A stretch of DNA of 64,000 nt, taken from Edaphobacter acidisoli (GTDB taxonomy: Bacteria; Acidobacteriota; Terriglobia; Terriglobales; Acidobacteriaceae). The position numbers and the translations under genes were made by a program. Positions 35,201 through 43,990 of the stretch are shown here, piece by piece. The stretch spans positions 310,001 to 374,000 of the forward strand of contig NZ_BMJB01000002.1 in NCBI RefSeq assembly GCF_014642855.1. The letters are read 5' to 3'. The notes beneath the pieces were generated by a model that saw only the letters and a program-made list of their open reading frames with translations, was not told the DNA's origin and did no database searches. The first letter of the stretch is position 1; each line of letters opens with the position of its first letter.

Positions 35201-35965
35201 ATGACGGCAGATGTTGCTACAAAACGGGCGGTATTTCGAGAGTTGCACCGTGAAGGCTGTTTCGTTTTGCCAAACGCCTGGGACGTAGGTAGCACTGTGC
35301 GACTGGTACGAGCTGGGTTCAAAGCAATAGCCTCAACAAGTTCCGGTGCGGCATGGGCTATGGGGCGTGAAGATGGTGAGCTCTCTCGCGACACAATTCT
35401 GGTTCATCTTCGGATGCTGTGTTCGTCGACAGACCTGCCGATCAACGCTGATTTTGAAGCTGGCTTTGCGGATGATCCCGCGGGTGTTGGCGCGAATGTT
35501 GAGCTTGCTGTGGCGACTGGTGTAGCTGGGCTTTCGATTGAAGATCGTACGGGTAGAGAACTCTACGAACCTGCTCTTGCAGTAGAGCGGATTCGTGCTG
35601 CGCGGGAAGCGATTGATCGTACCGGCGAAGACGCTTTGCTCGTGGCACGTTCTGAAGGTTTTCTGATTGGCCGCACACAAGTGGACGCGACGATTGCGCG
35701 CCTTACTGCCTATGCCGATGCTGGCGCTGATTGCCTGTATGCTCCAGGCGTTAATGACATTGCGGCAATTCGTGAGATCGTGGCAGCAGTTGCGCCAAAG
35801 CCGGTGAACGCCTTATTGATCAAGCCGGAGATGCGGGTTGCAGATCTGGCTGCAGCGGGAGTGCGAAGAGTGAGCGTTGGTGGGGGGCTTGCTGCGGCAG
35901 CCTGGAAGGGTTTCGATCAGGCCTTGCGAATGCTAGTTGAAGACGGTCGGATTCCGCCGCGCTGA
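35201..35965 (+). CDS. isocitrate lyase/PEP mutase superfamily protein
   Basis: A 254-residue (beta/alpha)8 barrel. ATG at 35201 follows AAAGGAA. Shows FVLPNAWDVGSTVRLVRAGFKAIASTS (N-terminal substrate loop), DLPINADFEAGF (metal-binding Asp segment), GVAGLSIEDRTGRELYEP, LLVARSEGFL and GADCLYAPGV. This is the short subgroup annotated as carboxyvinyl-carboxyphosphonate phosphorylmutase-like or 2-methylisocitrate-lyase-like; the KKCGH signature of true isocitrate lyases is absent. The reaction is unknown. It follows ndk, probably separately transcribed. Confidence 0.87.
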   Translation: MTADVATKRAVFRELHREGCFVLPNAWDVGSTVRLVRAGFKAIASTSSGAAWAMGREDGELSRDTILVHLRMLCSSTDLPINADFEAGFADDPAGVGANVELAVATGVAGLSIEDRTGRELYEPALAVERIRAAREAIDRTGEDALLVARSEGFLIGRTQVDATIARLTAYADAGADCLYAPGVNDIAAIREIVAAVAPKPVNALLIKPEMRVADLAAAGVRRVSVGGGLAAAAWKGFDQALRMLVEDGRIPPR

Positions 35966-36308
35966 TCTCTTTTCCAGCTTGGCGACTCGGCCCCATTCAT
36001 TACTAATGATCACGTCGACCGATGCAGCGCGCTGACCTCATCGAAGGCGGTTCTCGGCGAGAGCCACCCCTTTATCACCCAGCAGAGATCTTCAAGCACC
36101 GCCCAGCTACCACCGGCAAACTCTCGCTATCATGCATGCTCGCCACTCAGGTAGCGGGGCAAATCTTTGTAGTGCCCATGCGGGCAGCGTTGGCCTGCTA
36201 CAGGCAGCATCATGGCTGGCTAGTCAACGCTAGAGGCGAATCTCGTCGCTGTCCTCCAGGAAAACCCAGGGCCGCAAAAGGCAATACTGAGGAACGCTAC
36301 CTATTGTC
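35966..36308. other. 343-base gap between convergent genes
   Basis: A 96-codon + strand ORF (36022-36312) is open, but its translation has no recognisable domain, no ribosome site and runs into dapD; I do not call it. No hairpin with a T-run is obvious. Composition resembles degenerated coding DNA. Confidence 0.4.
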
Positions 36309-37163
36309 TTAGCGCAGCAGATCTTCGAGTGCTGAGGAAAGCGCTGTTTTCTCGTCGCGGTATTTCACGATTACTGGTGTGGTGACGCTCAATCCCCACT
36401 CCTGCCCTTTACCCTTGGTGACGGAGCGGGACCCAGGAACTACGACAGCTCCCTCGGGAATCACCAGCGGCGACTCGTCTGAAGCTTTGTAGACTTCACC
36501 CTTGACCAAGTCATAAACCGGGGTTCCGCGCGTTAGGATCGTTCCAGCCGCCAGCACAGCCCGCTGGCGCACCACTGTGCCCTCGTAGACTCCAGTGTTG
36601 CCGCCAACCAGACAGTCGTCCTCGATGATGACTGGCGATGCATTTACCGGTTCCAGCACTCCGCCAATCTGTGCTGCCGCACTCAGATGCACGCGCTTGC
36701 CGATCTGCGCACAACTGCCTACCAACGCATGGGAATCTACCATTGTCCCTTCGTCCACATATGCGCCGACATTCACGTAGGCTGGCGGCATCACGACGAC
36801 GCCCTTCGATACATACGCGCCAGCCCTTACGCTTGATCCTCCGGGTACTACTCGCACACCGTCGGAAGCTGAGAACCGCCGCGCAGGATACGTGGCCTTG
36901 TCTACGAACGAGAGGCTTTCTCCGCAGCCCATCTCGGCCAATTGTCCCAAGCGAAAGCCCAGCAATATTCCGCGTTTCACCCAGGCATTTACCCTCCAGC
37001 CAAGGGGCAGGGAAGCGTTCGGCTCCGCCGATCGCAAGGTTCCGGCCTCAAGTGCTGTTCGCAGTTCCAGAAATGCTGCTTCGGCGTCTTTATTGCCAAC
37101 TGCTTCAGCGCCTTGCGCGAAAAAATGCTCAATTCGTTCCTGTAATGTCCCGTTCAAAGCCAC
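36309..37163 (-). CDS. dapD: 2,3,4,5-tetrahydropyridine-2,6-dicarboxylate N-succinyltransferase
   Basis: Succinylates tetrahydrodipicolinate in the succinylase branch of lysine/diaminopimelate synthesis. The 284-residue protein has an N-terminal helical domain, then a left-handed beta-helix of hexapeptide repeats (RAGAYVSKGVVVMPPAYVNVGAYVDEGTMVDSHALVG, CAQIGKRVHLSAAAQIGGVLEP, IIEDDCLVGGNTGVYEG) and the C-terminal GEVYKASDESPLVIPEGAVVVPGSR. Last of the lysine gene run, 31 bases behind dapA. dapC, dapE and dapF are elsewhere. Confidence 0.96.
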   Translation of the reverse strand: MALNGTLQERIEHFFAQGAEAVGNKDAEAAFLELRTALEAGTLRSAEPNASLPLGWRVNAWVKRGILLGFRLGQLAEMGCGESLSFVDKATYPARRFSASDGVRVVPGGSSVRAGAYVSKGVVVMPPAYVNVGAYVDEGTMVDSHALVGSCAQIGKRVHLSAAAQIGGVLEPVNASPVIIEDDCLVGGNTGVYEGTVVRQRAVLAAGTILTRGTPVYDLVKGEVYKASDESPLVIPEGAVVVPGSRSVTKGKGQEWGLSVTTPVIVKYRDEKTALSSALEDLLR

Positions 37164-37194
37164 AGAACCTTTCTCTTGTTGTTTGTTGGAAAAA

Positions 37195-38115
37195 CTAGAA
37201 CATCCGCAGATCTTCGCCCGTCGGTCCTACTCCGGCAAATAGCCCCAGTTCACCTATGATTCGTTCCAGCTTGCGTCGTGTGGATTCTGTTACCGGAACC
37301 ATGGGAAGGCGGAGCACATCCTCTCCACGACCCAGCATAGCTAGCACAGCTTTCACTGGAGCAGGGCTCGGCTCCCAGAAGTGTGCCTGCATCAAACGGA
37401 AGAACTGGCGGTTGATGCGCCGTGCTGTAACCCAATCATTATCAAGGGCTGACCGAACCATCCGTGCCATCTGTGCAGGAACTGCATTCGATGCCACAGA
37501 GACCAATCCACTGCCACCCAGCGCCATCACAGGCAGCGCCAAACTGTCATCGCCGGCGAGCACTTTGAAGTGCCGTGGTACTGTCGTGATCAGTTCCGTG
37601 ATCTGAGCAATGTTGCCGCTCGACTCCTTCACCCCGATAATGTTCTTGATCTCCGCCAACCGCAGAACAGTCGCAGGTTCGAGATTTGTGCCCGTTCGAG
37701 AAGGAATGTTGTAGAGCAGAATCGGTAGCTCTACTGCCTCGGCAATTGCCTTGAAGTGCTGATACTGCCCTTCCTGCCCTGGCTTGTTGTAGAAGGGGTT
37801 CGCGGTCAGGATGCCGGTCAATCCATGAATCTTAGCTAGCTTCCGCGCCCGTGCCACAGCCTCGTGCGTCGCGTTGTGCGTGCATCCGGCAAAGACGGGA
37901 ACCCTGCCAGATGTGGCTCCAACGACGATCTCAACAACCCGCAGCCACTCCTGCTCTGTCAGGGTCGCGGCTTCGCCCGTCGTGCCGCATGGCACCAGGA
38001 ACTCAATCCCGCTCTCAATTTGCCAGTTGACCAGCGCATGAAGCGCAGATTCAGCCACACTGCCATCTCTTCGGAAAGGAGTGACCAGTGCGGTCCCACA
38101 GCCCATCAGTTCCAT
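37195..38115 (-). CDS. dapA: 4-hydroxy-tetrahydrodipicolinate synthase
   Basis: Condenses pyruvate with aspartate semialdehyde, the first committed lysine step. 306-residue barrel with the PCGTTGEAATLT loop (Thr45/Thr46), Tyr135 in LLYNIPSRTGTN and Schiff-base Lys163 in IIGVKESSGN. Arg140 in PSRTG is the carboxylate-binding residue of true DapA, separating it from the KdgD paralogue at 12.4 kb. 53 bases downstream of the M29 aminopeptidase gene. Confidence 0.97.
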   Translation of the reverse strand: MELMGCGTALVTPFRRDGSVAESALHALVNWQIESGIEFLVPCGTTGEAATLTEQEWLRVVEIVVGATSGRVPVFAGCTHNATHEAVARARKLAKIHGLTGILTANPFYNKPGQEGQYQHFKAIAEAVELPILLYNIPSRTGTNLEPATVLRLAEIKNIIGVKESSGNIAQITELITTVPRHFKVLAGDDSLALPVMALGGSGLVSVASNAVPAQMARMVRSALDNDWVTARRINRQFFRLMQAHFWEPSPAPVKAVLAMLGRGEDVLRLPMVPVTESTRRKLERIIGELGLFAGVGPTGEDLRMF

Positions 38116-38168
38116 AATGATTCAAAGTTTAGCATCGGTCATGCGGTGAATAATTGCACTGGCCGACG

Positions 38169-39446
38169 CTAGACCCATTCACCCTTTCGCATCAGCGGCT
38201 CGGCGGTTCCATCCGCACGAATGCCATCTACATCCATTGATCCTGAGCCGATCATCCAGTCCACGTGGATCAGACTGGAGTTTGCGCCATGAGCAGCCAA
38301 TTCGTCGGTGCTCATTTTATCGCCACCGATTAGACAGGTTGAATATGCCTGACCCAGAGCAATGTGGCTCGCAGCATTCTCATCGAACAGCGTGTTCCAG
38401 TAGAGCAGGCCGCTCTGAGCAATTGGTGAGCCATGCGGCACCAGAGCTACCTCGCCTAGCCTGCGCGCCCCATCGTCCGCGCTGATTAGGCGATTCAACG
38501 CATCTTCTCCTGCTGTGGCCGTTGCTTCGACGATCTTTCCATTTTCAAATCGCACGACAATGTTTTCAATCAATGTTCCCTGGTGCGAGAGCGGCTTCGA
38601 CGCGCGCACTCTGCCGTTCACGCGGTCTTTATGCGGAGTTGTAAAGCACTCCTCGGTAGGAATGTTTGGCTGGCAATAAACTCCGTTTCCGGCAGTCGTG
38701 CCACCCCCAGCCCATAGATGGTCATCCGCAAGCCCAACCGTAAGATCTGTGGCACCATCTTGCGATTTAAAGTGCAGCGCCGAATAGCGTTTCGCATTCA
38801 GCATCTCGACGCGTTTCTTCAGACGTTCGCCGTGTGTACGCCACTCAGCGACAGGATCGTCAACAGCAATGCGCGATGATACAAAAATGGCATCCCAGAG
38901 CTTTGCCATGGCAATGTTTTCGGGATCGTTTGGGAACACGAGCTTTGCCCACTCCGGAGTCGCGCAGGCCACAATTGTCCAATTGATCTCGTGACGCGTG
39001 ATGAGTTCCATCGCGGGCTTGCTCGCCTTCGACATCGCTACATTTGCGCGTGCAACTTTCGCCGGGTCTTGCTTTGAGAGAAGCGCTGGATTCGCGCCAG
39101 CAATCGCCAGTCGCGCCGCTCCGCTTCTGAAGCCGTTGGCAATACCGTCCTGCAACCACACGGGAGCGAAATCAAAGCTCGCATCCTGTGCATGCTCGTA
39201 ACGCGCGAGCACGCTAGGATCGTCTGAATAGAATGTCGTCACCAGCAGCGCTCCAGCCTTGTACGCGTGCCCAGTAATGCGCCGTACCAGCGGCAGCGCT
39301 TCGATGGGGGCAGACATAATCAGTTCTTGCCCCGAGCGCAAACCCAGGCCAACTTTCACTGCAACTTCGGCTAGTCGATCCAGCTTCTCTTCGAAGGTCA
39401 ACTCGGCAAACTTCGTCTTTATCGCGACTGCTTCCATTACGCTCAT
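38169..39446 (-). CDS. M29-family metallo-aminopeptidase (AmpS/AmpT-like)
   Basis: A 425-residue cytoplasmic aminopeptidase of the thermophilic metalloprotease family. All metal and catalytic residues are visible with a constant offset from AmpS-type enzymes: Glu266 (PTEECFTTP), Glu332 (GEVALVP), His361 (ASHIALGQAY), His394 and Asp396 (SLIHVDWMIGS). FTTPHKDRVNG is the family signature. It lies 18 bases after dapB and before dapA inside the lysine gene run, an unexpected neighbour; a role in peptide recycling is only a guess. Confidence 0.93.
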   Translation of the reverse strand: MSVMEAVAIKTKFAELTFEEKLDRLAEVAVKVGLGLRSGQELIMSAPIEALPLVRRITGHAYKAGALLVTTFYSDDPSVLARYEHAQDASFDFAPVWLQDGIANGFRSGAARLAIAGANPALLSKQDPAKVARANVAMSKASKPAMELITRHEINWTIVACATPEWAKLVFPNDPENIAMAKLWDAIFVSSRIAVDDPVAEWRTHGERLKKRVEMLNAKRYSALHFKSQDGATDLTVGLADDHLWAGGGTTAGNGVYCQPNIPTEECFTTPHKDRVNGRVRASKPLSHQGTLIENIVVRFENGKIVEATATAGEDALNRLISADDGARRLGEVALVPHGSPIAQSGLLYWNTLFDENAASHIALGQAYSTCLIGGDKMSTDELAAHGANSSLIHVDWMIGSGSMDVDGIRADGTAEPLMRKGEWV

Positions 39447-39464
39447 GTTCAGGTCCCCTTCGCG

Positions 39465-40148
39465 CTACATTTGAGCAAATACGTCGCGGAAGTCGTAGCA
39501 TCCTGTCCGCGTCGCGAGCCACTCTGCTGCGCGCACCGCACCTTCAGCAAAGCCGCGCCGCGAAAACGCCTCATGTGTCAACACTAACTTGTCTGCTCCG
39601 CTTCTAGCGTTCAGCGTATGCAGACCCATCACGTCTCCCTCGCGTTTTGCAGTAATCGGTACCTTGCCGCCTGTAGCCGATTCAACCGCCTCAGCAAGAC
39701 TAATGGCTGTTCCTGACGGCGAATCAAGTTTGCCCACATGGTGCGATTCGTCGATAGAAAATGTGTACCCCGCGCTCTTAAGCGCCTCGCCCATCCTTTG
39801 AGCCAGTTGCAGCATGACCTGTACGCCGACGGAGAAGTTCGTTCCATAAAGCAGGCCAGCATGTTTACGCTCAGCCAAGCCGCGCATGTCGGCAAGATGC
39901 GAGTACCATCCCGTCGTGCCTACCACCATCTTCGCACCTGTCGCCAGGCAAGCGCGCATGTTGTGTATCACACCTTCGGGCGTTGTGAAGTCGATGACTA
40001 CGTCGAACCCAGCCACAAATGGGGGAGTCAACGCCCTTGCTCCGGCATTCTCCTTGGCATCCAGCACACTGACGCTGTGGCCTCGCTCCCGAGCAATCTC
40101 GGCGACCAGCTTCCCCGTCTTGCCCATTCCAAGGATCAGTACCCGCAT
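39465..40148 (-). CDS. dapB: 4-hydroxy-tetrahydrodipicolinate reductase
   Basis: Reduces the DapA product with NAD(P)H. 227 residues, shorter than the 270 of E. coli. N-terminal Rossmann MRVLILGMGKTGKLVAEIA; DVVIDFTTPEGVIHNM; VVGTTGWYS; NFSVGVQVM; and the catalytic ESHHVGKLDSPSGTA. The last part is compact, with MGLHTLNARSGADKLVLTHEAFSR. It starts 11 bases after lysC ends. The short length matches the compact DapB type of many non-proteobacteria. Confidence 0.95.
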   Translation of the reverse strand: MRVLILGMGKTGKLVAEIARERGHSVSVLDAKENAGARALTPPFVAGFDVVIDFTTPEGVIHNMRACLATGAKMVVGTTGWYSHLADMRGLAERKHAGLLYGTNFSVGVQVMLQLAQRMGEALKSAGYTFSIDESHHVGKLDSPSGTAISLAEAVESATGGKVPITAKREGDVMGLHTLNARSGADKLVLTHEAFSRRGFAEGAVRAAEWLATRTGCYDFRDVFAQM

Positions 40149-40159
40149 GGTTCGCCTTT

Positions 40160-41593
40160 CTATGCCTTGCCTGCCACCTGCATCCTTGCCGTAACGTCGA
40201 AGACCTTCTCGTCGGGGTCGGTGAAGAACTCTTTATGCAAACTCCTCACGGCTTCTTCCACGTCTTGTTCGTCGATCATAAAGCTCATGTTGATCTCGCT
40301 GGCCCCCTGCGAGATCATCCTCAGATTGACATGCCTTACCGCACCGAACACCCGGCCCGCGATGCCATTGTGACCACGAATATCCTCGCCTACCATGCAG
40401 ATCAGAGCTTTGTTGCCCTCCATCTTTACATCGGCAATCTTGCCTAGCTCCTCGCAAATCTCAGGGAGTCGTTGCGTTGAGTCTACTGATAGCGAGATGC
40501 TTACCTCGCTGGTCGAGACCATGTCGATAGCGCATTTGTATTTGTCGAAGACATCGAAGACAGACTTCAGGTAGCCGTGCGTCATCAGCATCCGGCTGGC
40601 AACAATATCGATGATCGTCAGCCGCTTCTTCGCGGCAATACTCTTGAACGGGCTCGCGCACTTCACCGGTGTCGCCGTAATCTTCGTGCCTTCGTTCTCC
40701 GCATTACGCGAGTTCAGTACCCATACGGGTATGTTTTTCTGCACTGCTGGCAAGATTGTTGCCGGATGCAACACTTTCGCGCCAAAGTAGGCAAGCTCAG
40801 CCGCCTCCTCGAAACTGATCGTCTTCACCCGCAGCGCGTCTGGGCAAATGCGAGGATCGGTAGTCATGATGCCGTTCACATCAGTCCAGATCTCAATCGC
40901 TCCAGCGTGCAATCCGCCACCAACCAGCGCTGCAGTGTAGTCACTGCCGCCACGACCCAGTGTTGTCGTAATGCCGTCTGCGTTTGAGCCAATGAAGCCG
41001 CCCATCACTGGGGTCTTTCCCTCGGCAATCAGAGGCAGTACATGCTCGTGTAGCTTTGCCTCGATCGCAACCTCTTGGGGAGCAGCCTTACCGTAGGTTG
41101 AGTCCGTAATGATGCACATGCGCGCATCCACGTGTGCGCCATCCAATCCGCGCTGCTCAAACGCTGCCGCAACCATCCGACTTGAAAGTCGCTCGCCGAA
41201 GCTAACAACTAGATCGTTTGTCCGAGCCGTTAGTTCCCCAACCGCCGCGATGCCGCGCAGCAGATCATCCAGCGCATCGAACTCCAGATGAATTGTAGGA
41301 TGCAGACGCGACGCGCGCTCCTCATCCAGCAGATCCGCGGCTGTGTCGATGTGCCGGTGCCGCAGCCGCGCACTGATGGCCAAAGCCCCAGCCTTATCGT
41401 CGCGTCCAGCGGCAGCCGCAGCTGCAATCAGATGGTCGGTGACCTTCGCCATAGCTGAGACGACTACCACCGCATTCAATCCGCGCTTACGTCGCCCAGC
41501 AACAATCGCGGCTGTGCGCTCCATGGCAACGGCGTCTTCGACGGATGTGCCGCCGAATTTCATCACTACTAGATTCTCTCTCGCGATGCTCAA
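40160..41593 (-). CDS. lysC: aspartate kinase (monofunctional)
   Basis: Phosphorylates aspartate, the entry to lysine, threonine and methionine synthesis. 477 residues if started at the TTG at 41593, which overlaps the asd stop (TTGA) and keeps the first beta-strand complete (NLVVMKFGGTSV). The ATG at 41563 would start inside that strand. Kinase domain: KFGGTSV, VVVVSAMAKVTDHLI, NDLVVSFGERLSS, GGFIGSNADGITTTLGRGGSDYTAAL, IEIWTDVNGIMTTDPR. C-terminal ACT domains from about residue 320 (LTIIDIVASRMLMTHGYLKSVFDVF, EISISL-like, LICMVGEDIRG) imply feedback control. The longer upstream frame overlaps asd and is not used. Confidence 0.96.
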   Translation of the reverse strand: MSIARENLVVMKFGGTSVEDAVAMERTAAIVAGRRKRGLNAVVVVSAMAKVTDHLIAAAAAAGRDDKAGALAISARLRHRHIDTAADLLDEERASRLHPTIHLEFDALDDLLRGIAAVGELTARTNDLVVSFGERLSSRMVAAAFEQRGLDGAHVDARMCIITDSTYGKAAPQEVAIEAKLHEHVLPLIAEGKTPVMGGFIGSNADGITTTLGRGGSDYTAALVGGGLHAGAIEIWTDVNGIMTTDPRICPDALRVKTISFEEAAELAYFGAKVLHPATILPAVQKNIPVWVLNSRNAENEGTKITATPVKCASPFKSIAAKKRLTIIDIVASRMLMTHGYLKSVFDVFDKYKCAIDMVSTSEVSISLSVDSTQRLPEICEELGKIADVKMEGNKALICMVGEDIRGHNGIAGRVFGAVRHVNLRMISQGASEINMSFMIDEQDVEEAVRSLHKEFFTDPDEKVFDVTARMQVAGKA

Positions 41594-42699
41594 GCCATCA
41601 CCGCCTGTAGCTTCGCTTCTGTATTCACAGGCACGCCCAGCTTGTTCAACTGCCCAGTCCGCGCTAGTACTTCGGCATTCAGCAGGGCAGCCCCAGCTGC
41701 TCCGCGGATTGTGTTGTGCGAGAGCACGACAAACTTCCAGTCCAGCAGGCTGCACTCACGCAGCCGCCCGACGGTAGCGGTCATGCCGCGCCCACGCATC
41801 CTGTCCAGTCGCGGCTGAGGACGATCGACCGCGTCATCATACTCAACTGGCTGGTCAGGGGCCGTAGGCAGGTGTTGTCCTGACAGCGGTGCAAACTCAC
41901 GCCAAGCCGCAAGTATTTCTTCACGCGTCGCCTTTTTGCGCAGCTTCACACTCACACACTCTGTATGCCCATCTTCCACGGCCACTCTGTTGCAGTGTGC
42001 GCTCACCTTCGCGTCGAGCATCTTGATGGAACTGCCGTCGACTTTGCCCAGCAGTTTGCCCACCTCTTCCTGCATCTTCTCTTCTTCGTTCTTGATAAAT
42101 GGAACAACATTGCCCAGAATGTCCAGTGACGGCACGCCCGGATAGCCTGCCCCGCTGACTGCTTGCATCGTAGAGACAAACAGTCCCTCAATCCCAAAGC
42201 GCTCCTCGAGTGGCTTCAGCGCCAGCACAAGACCGATCGCACTGCAATTCGGATTCGTGACGATATACCCGCCGCGCTGTTTCCGCCAGCTCTGTGCGTT
42301 AATCAAAGCCAAGTGGTCTGCGTTCACCTCGGGTACCACGAGCGGTACATCTGCGGCCATACGGAACGCACTCGAGTTCGAGATGACTGCGCAGCCTGCG
42401 GCAGCAAACTTCGGCTCCAACTCGCGCGCAATATCTGCGTCGAGAGCGGCAAAGATAATCTTCGGTAACTCGCCCGTGCATCCTTCGGGCACATTCGGCT
42501 GCACTGTCATGGCGGCAATATGCTTCGGCAGCGGAGTGTCCAGTTTCCACTTGCAGGCTTCGCCATACGCTTTGCCGGCACTGCGATCGCTCGCCGCCAG
42601 CCACGCAATCTCAAACCACGGGTGATTGCTCAGAAGTTGAATGAAACGCTGTCCGACCATGCCGGTAGCGCCAAGAATCCCAACCTTACGCCGTTCCAT
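41590..42699 (-). CDS. asd: aspartate-semialdehyde dehydrogenase
   Basis: Reduces aspartyl phosphate to aspartate semialdehyde. About 369 residues from the ATG at 42699 (MERRKVGILGATGMVGQRFIQLL); an upstream start at 42723 adds eight residues. Catalytic Cys152 in YIVTNPNCSAIGLVLAL; SGAGYPGVPSLDILGNVVPFI; NRVAVEDGHTECVSVKL. The GATGMVGQRFIQLL start and sequence pattern resemble the archaeal/fungal class rather than the E. coli Asd class. First gene of the lysine run. Confidence 0.95.
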   Translation of the reverse strand: MERRKVGILGATGMVGQRFIQLLSNHPWFEIAWLAASDRSAGKAYGEACKWKLDTPLPKHIAAMTVQPNVPEGCTGELPKIIFAALDADIARELEPKFAAAGCAVISNSSAFRMAADVPLVVPEVNADHLALINAQSWRKQRGGYIVTNPNCSAIGLVLALKPLEERFGIEGLFVSTMQAVSGAGYPGVPSLDILGNVVPFIKNEEEKMQEEVGKLLGKVDGSSIKMLDAKVSAHCNRVAVEDGHTECVSVKLRKKATREEILAAWREFAPLSGQHLPTAPDQPVEYDDAVDRPQPRLDRMRGRGMTATVGRLRECSLLDWKFVVLSHNTIRGAAGAALLNAEVLARTGQLNKLGVPVNTEAKLQAVMA

Positions 42700-42810
42700 A
42701 TCTTTTAAGAATAACCGACCCACCCGAAACAGTCACATCCCTAGATCATGGCGCTGCGAATGATTCGCTATTCAATCTGGGCAGGGCCTAGAGGTTTTCG
42801 CAGCTTATGT

Positions 42811-43164
42811 TTAGCGATATCGTCGATGAGTTATCTTGTGCCCACCGCCTGCCCACACCAACAGTGCCACTATCAAGTGGATCACAAACCACAGGCTCAG
42901 TCCCTGATCGACGTAAATCAGAAACATTATCAGCACTCTGGGTAGAAATATGCCGAACAGCAGCGGAATGATGCCGTGAAGATGGAAGGGAACCAATCCG
43001 CCTTGAAACCAGGCAACGATCAATGCAATGCGAGGCAGAAATAGTGCAAATACCAAGAACCAAAGCGGCAGTTGATGCGTTGCGAGCGAGAGCGAGATCG
43101 TAAATTGTCGCTCTACCAGGCCAAGAAACGCTGTTCCGCTGCTCAGAAGTGCCGCAACCATCAT
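42811..43164 (-). CDS. small integral membrane protein of unknown function
   Basis: A 117-residue protein with about three hydrophobic helices (LPLWFLVFALFLPRIALIVAWFQ, IIPLLFGIFLPRVLIMFLIYV, LSLWFVIHLIVALLVWAGG) and a basic C-terminus (HKITHRRYR). No recognised family. It begins 10 bases after the cupredoxin lipoprotein gene ends and is probably co-transcribed, so it might sit in the same membrane process. The translation is convincing as membrane protein. Confidence 0.72.
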   Translation of the reverse strand: MMVAALLSSGTAFLGLVERQFTISLSLATHQLPLWFLVFALFLPRIALIVAWFQGGLVPFHLHGIIPLLFGIFLPRVLIMFLIYVDQGLSLWFVIHLIVALLVWAGGGHKITHRRYR

Positions 43165-43174
43165 ACGAATCTCC

Positions 43175-43966
43175 TTACTTCATCAAATAAGTAAAGTCCG
43201 CTTTCGTGGTCTTCTGAGGAGCGACCGTGACCGTCATCGTCTGCTCGCCCAGCTTTTCGTGAACTGCTGCCAAAGTATACGTCCCCGCCGGCAGCCCTTT
43301 GATCTCAAAATGCCCATCAGCATCCGACACTGCATAATAAGGCGTCGCAGACACATTGATGAACGCGTTCATCCAAGGGTGATTGTTGCAGCGTACCGGC
43401 ATCATCGCCTCGGGTTTGTCGAAGATTTTGCTGTCGGGCACTCCGTTCGCTCCCTGGGATATGTCTACAGTGGAATTGCCCTGCACATTCGGCATGATGT
43501 GGATGTTGTGCATGGTTCCGTCGGAGTTCTTGAACTCAACTGGCTCACCCTGCATCACTGCGATTACGTGAGGAACATATTTGCAGCCAATCTGGTCCAG
43601 CACCACAGGTACTGTGTTCGTTGCAGGCTGGGCCATCGCGGCTGCCGGGCCATCCTTGATGTAGATATAGACATTGGCCAGCTTGCCATCGTGGACTACG
43701 TATTGTTCGGCATAATTGTCGCCGCCCGTCATCGCACACACCGGATCCTGACTCATGTCAATCTTTAGCCGCTCCGGTGGTTTGCCCGTAAAGTGGATAG
43801 TTCCGCTTAGCGAGCCCAGAGTAGCTGGATCCAGTGGCGCAATTGCTTCAGATGCCTGCTGGGCCGGCTTGACGTTTTCTGTGGCTGGATTGCCAGCTTT
43901 CTTCTTGCATCCCGCGAACCCAAACACCATGCCTGCTGCTACAACCCAGCCCAGATACCGCTTCAT
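43175..43966 (-). CDS. lipoprotein with amicyanin-like cupredoxin site and carboxypeptidase-regulatory-like C-terminus
   Basis: A 263-residue exported lipoprotein. AGGAG precedes the ATG at 43966; two GTG codons upstream are alternatives. Signal and lipobox: GMVFGFAGC followed by KKK. Residues about 50-100 contain a GTIHFTGKPPE strand. A cupredoxin-like part follows: VQGEPVEFKNSDGTMHNIHIM-type ligand His, then VRCNNHPWM, whose C-x2-H-P-x-M spacing matches the amicyanin copper site. The end is a carboxypeptidase-regulatory-like domain (YYAVSDADGHFEIKGLPAGTYTLAAVHE). Expected in the periplasm or on the outer membrane; an electron carrier or copper-binding role is inference. Confidence 0.82.
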   Translation of the reverse strand: MKRYLGWVVAAGMVFGFAGCKKKAGNPATENVKPAQQASEAIAPLDPATLGSLSGTIHFTGKPPERLKIDMSQDPVCAMTGGDNYAEQYVVHDGKLANVYIYIKDGPAAAMAQPATNTVPVVLDQIGCKYVPHVIAVMQGEPVEFKNSDGTMHNIHIMPNVQGNSTVDISQGANGVPDSKIFDKPEAMMPVRCNNHPWMNAFINVSATPYYAVSDADGHFEIKGLPAGTYTLAAVHEKLGEQTMTVTVAPQKTTKADFTYLMK

Positions 43967-43990
43967 CACCACTCCTGTTCTCTGTGTTAA

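Noticed and set aside
36022..36312. 96-codon frame between the PEP-mutase-like gene and dapD
   Set aside because: No ribosome site, no recognisable composition or domain, and its end overlaps dapD.
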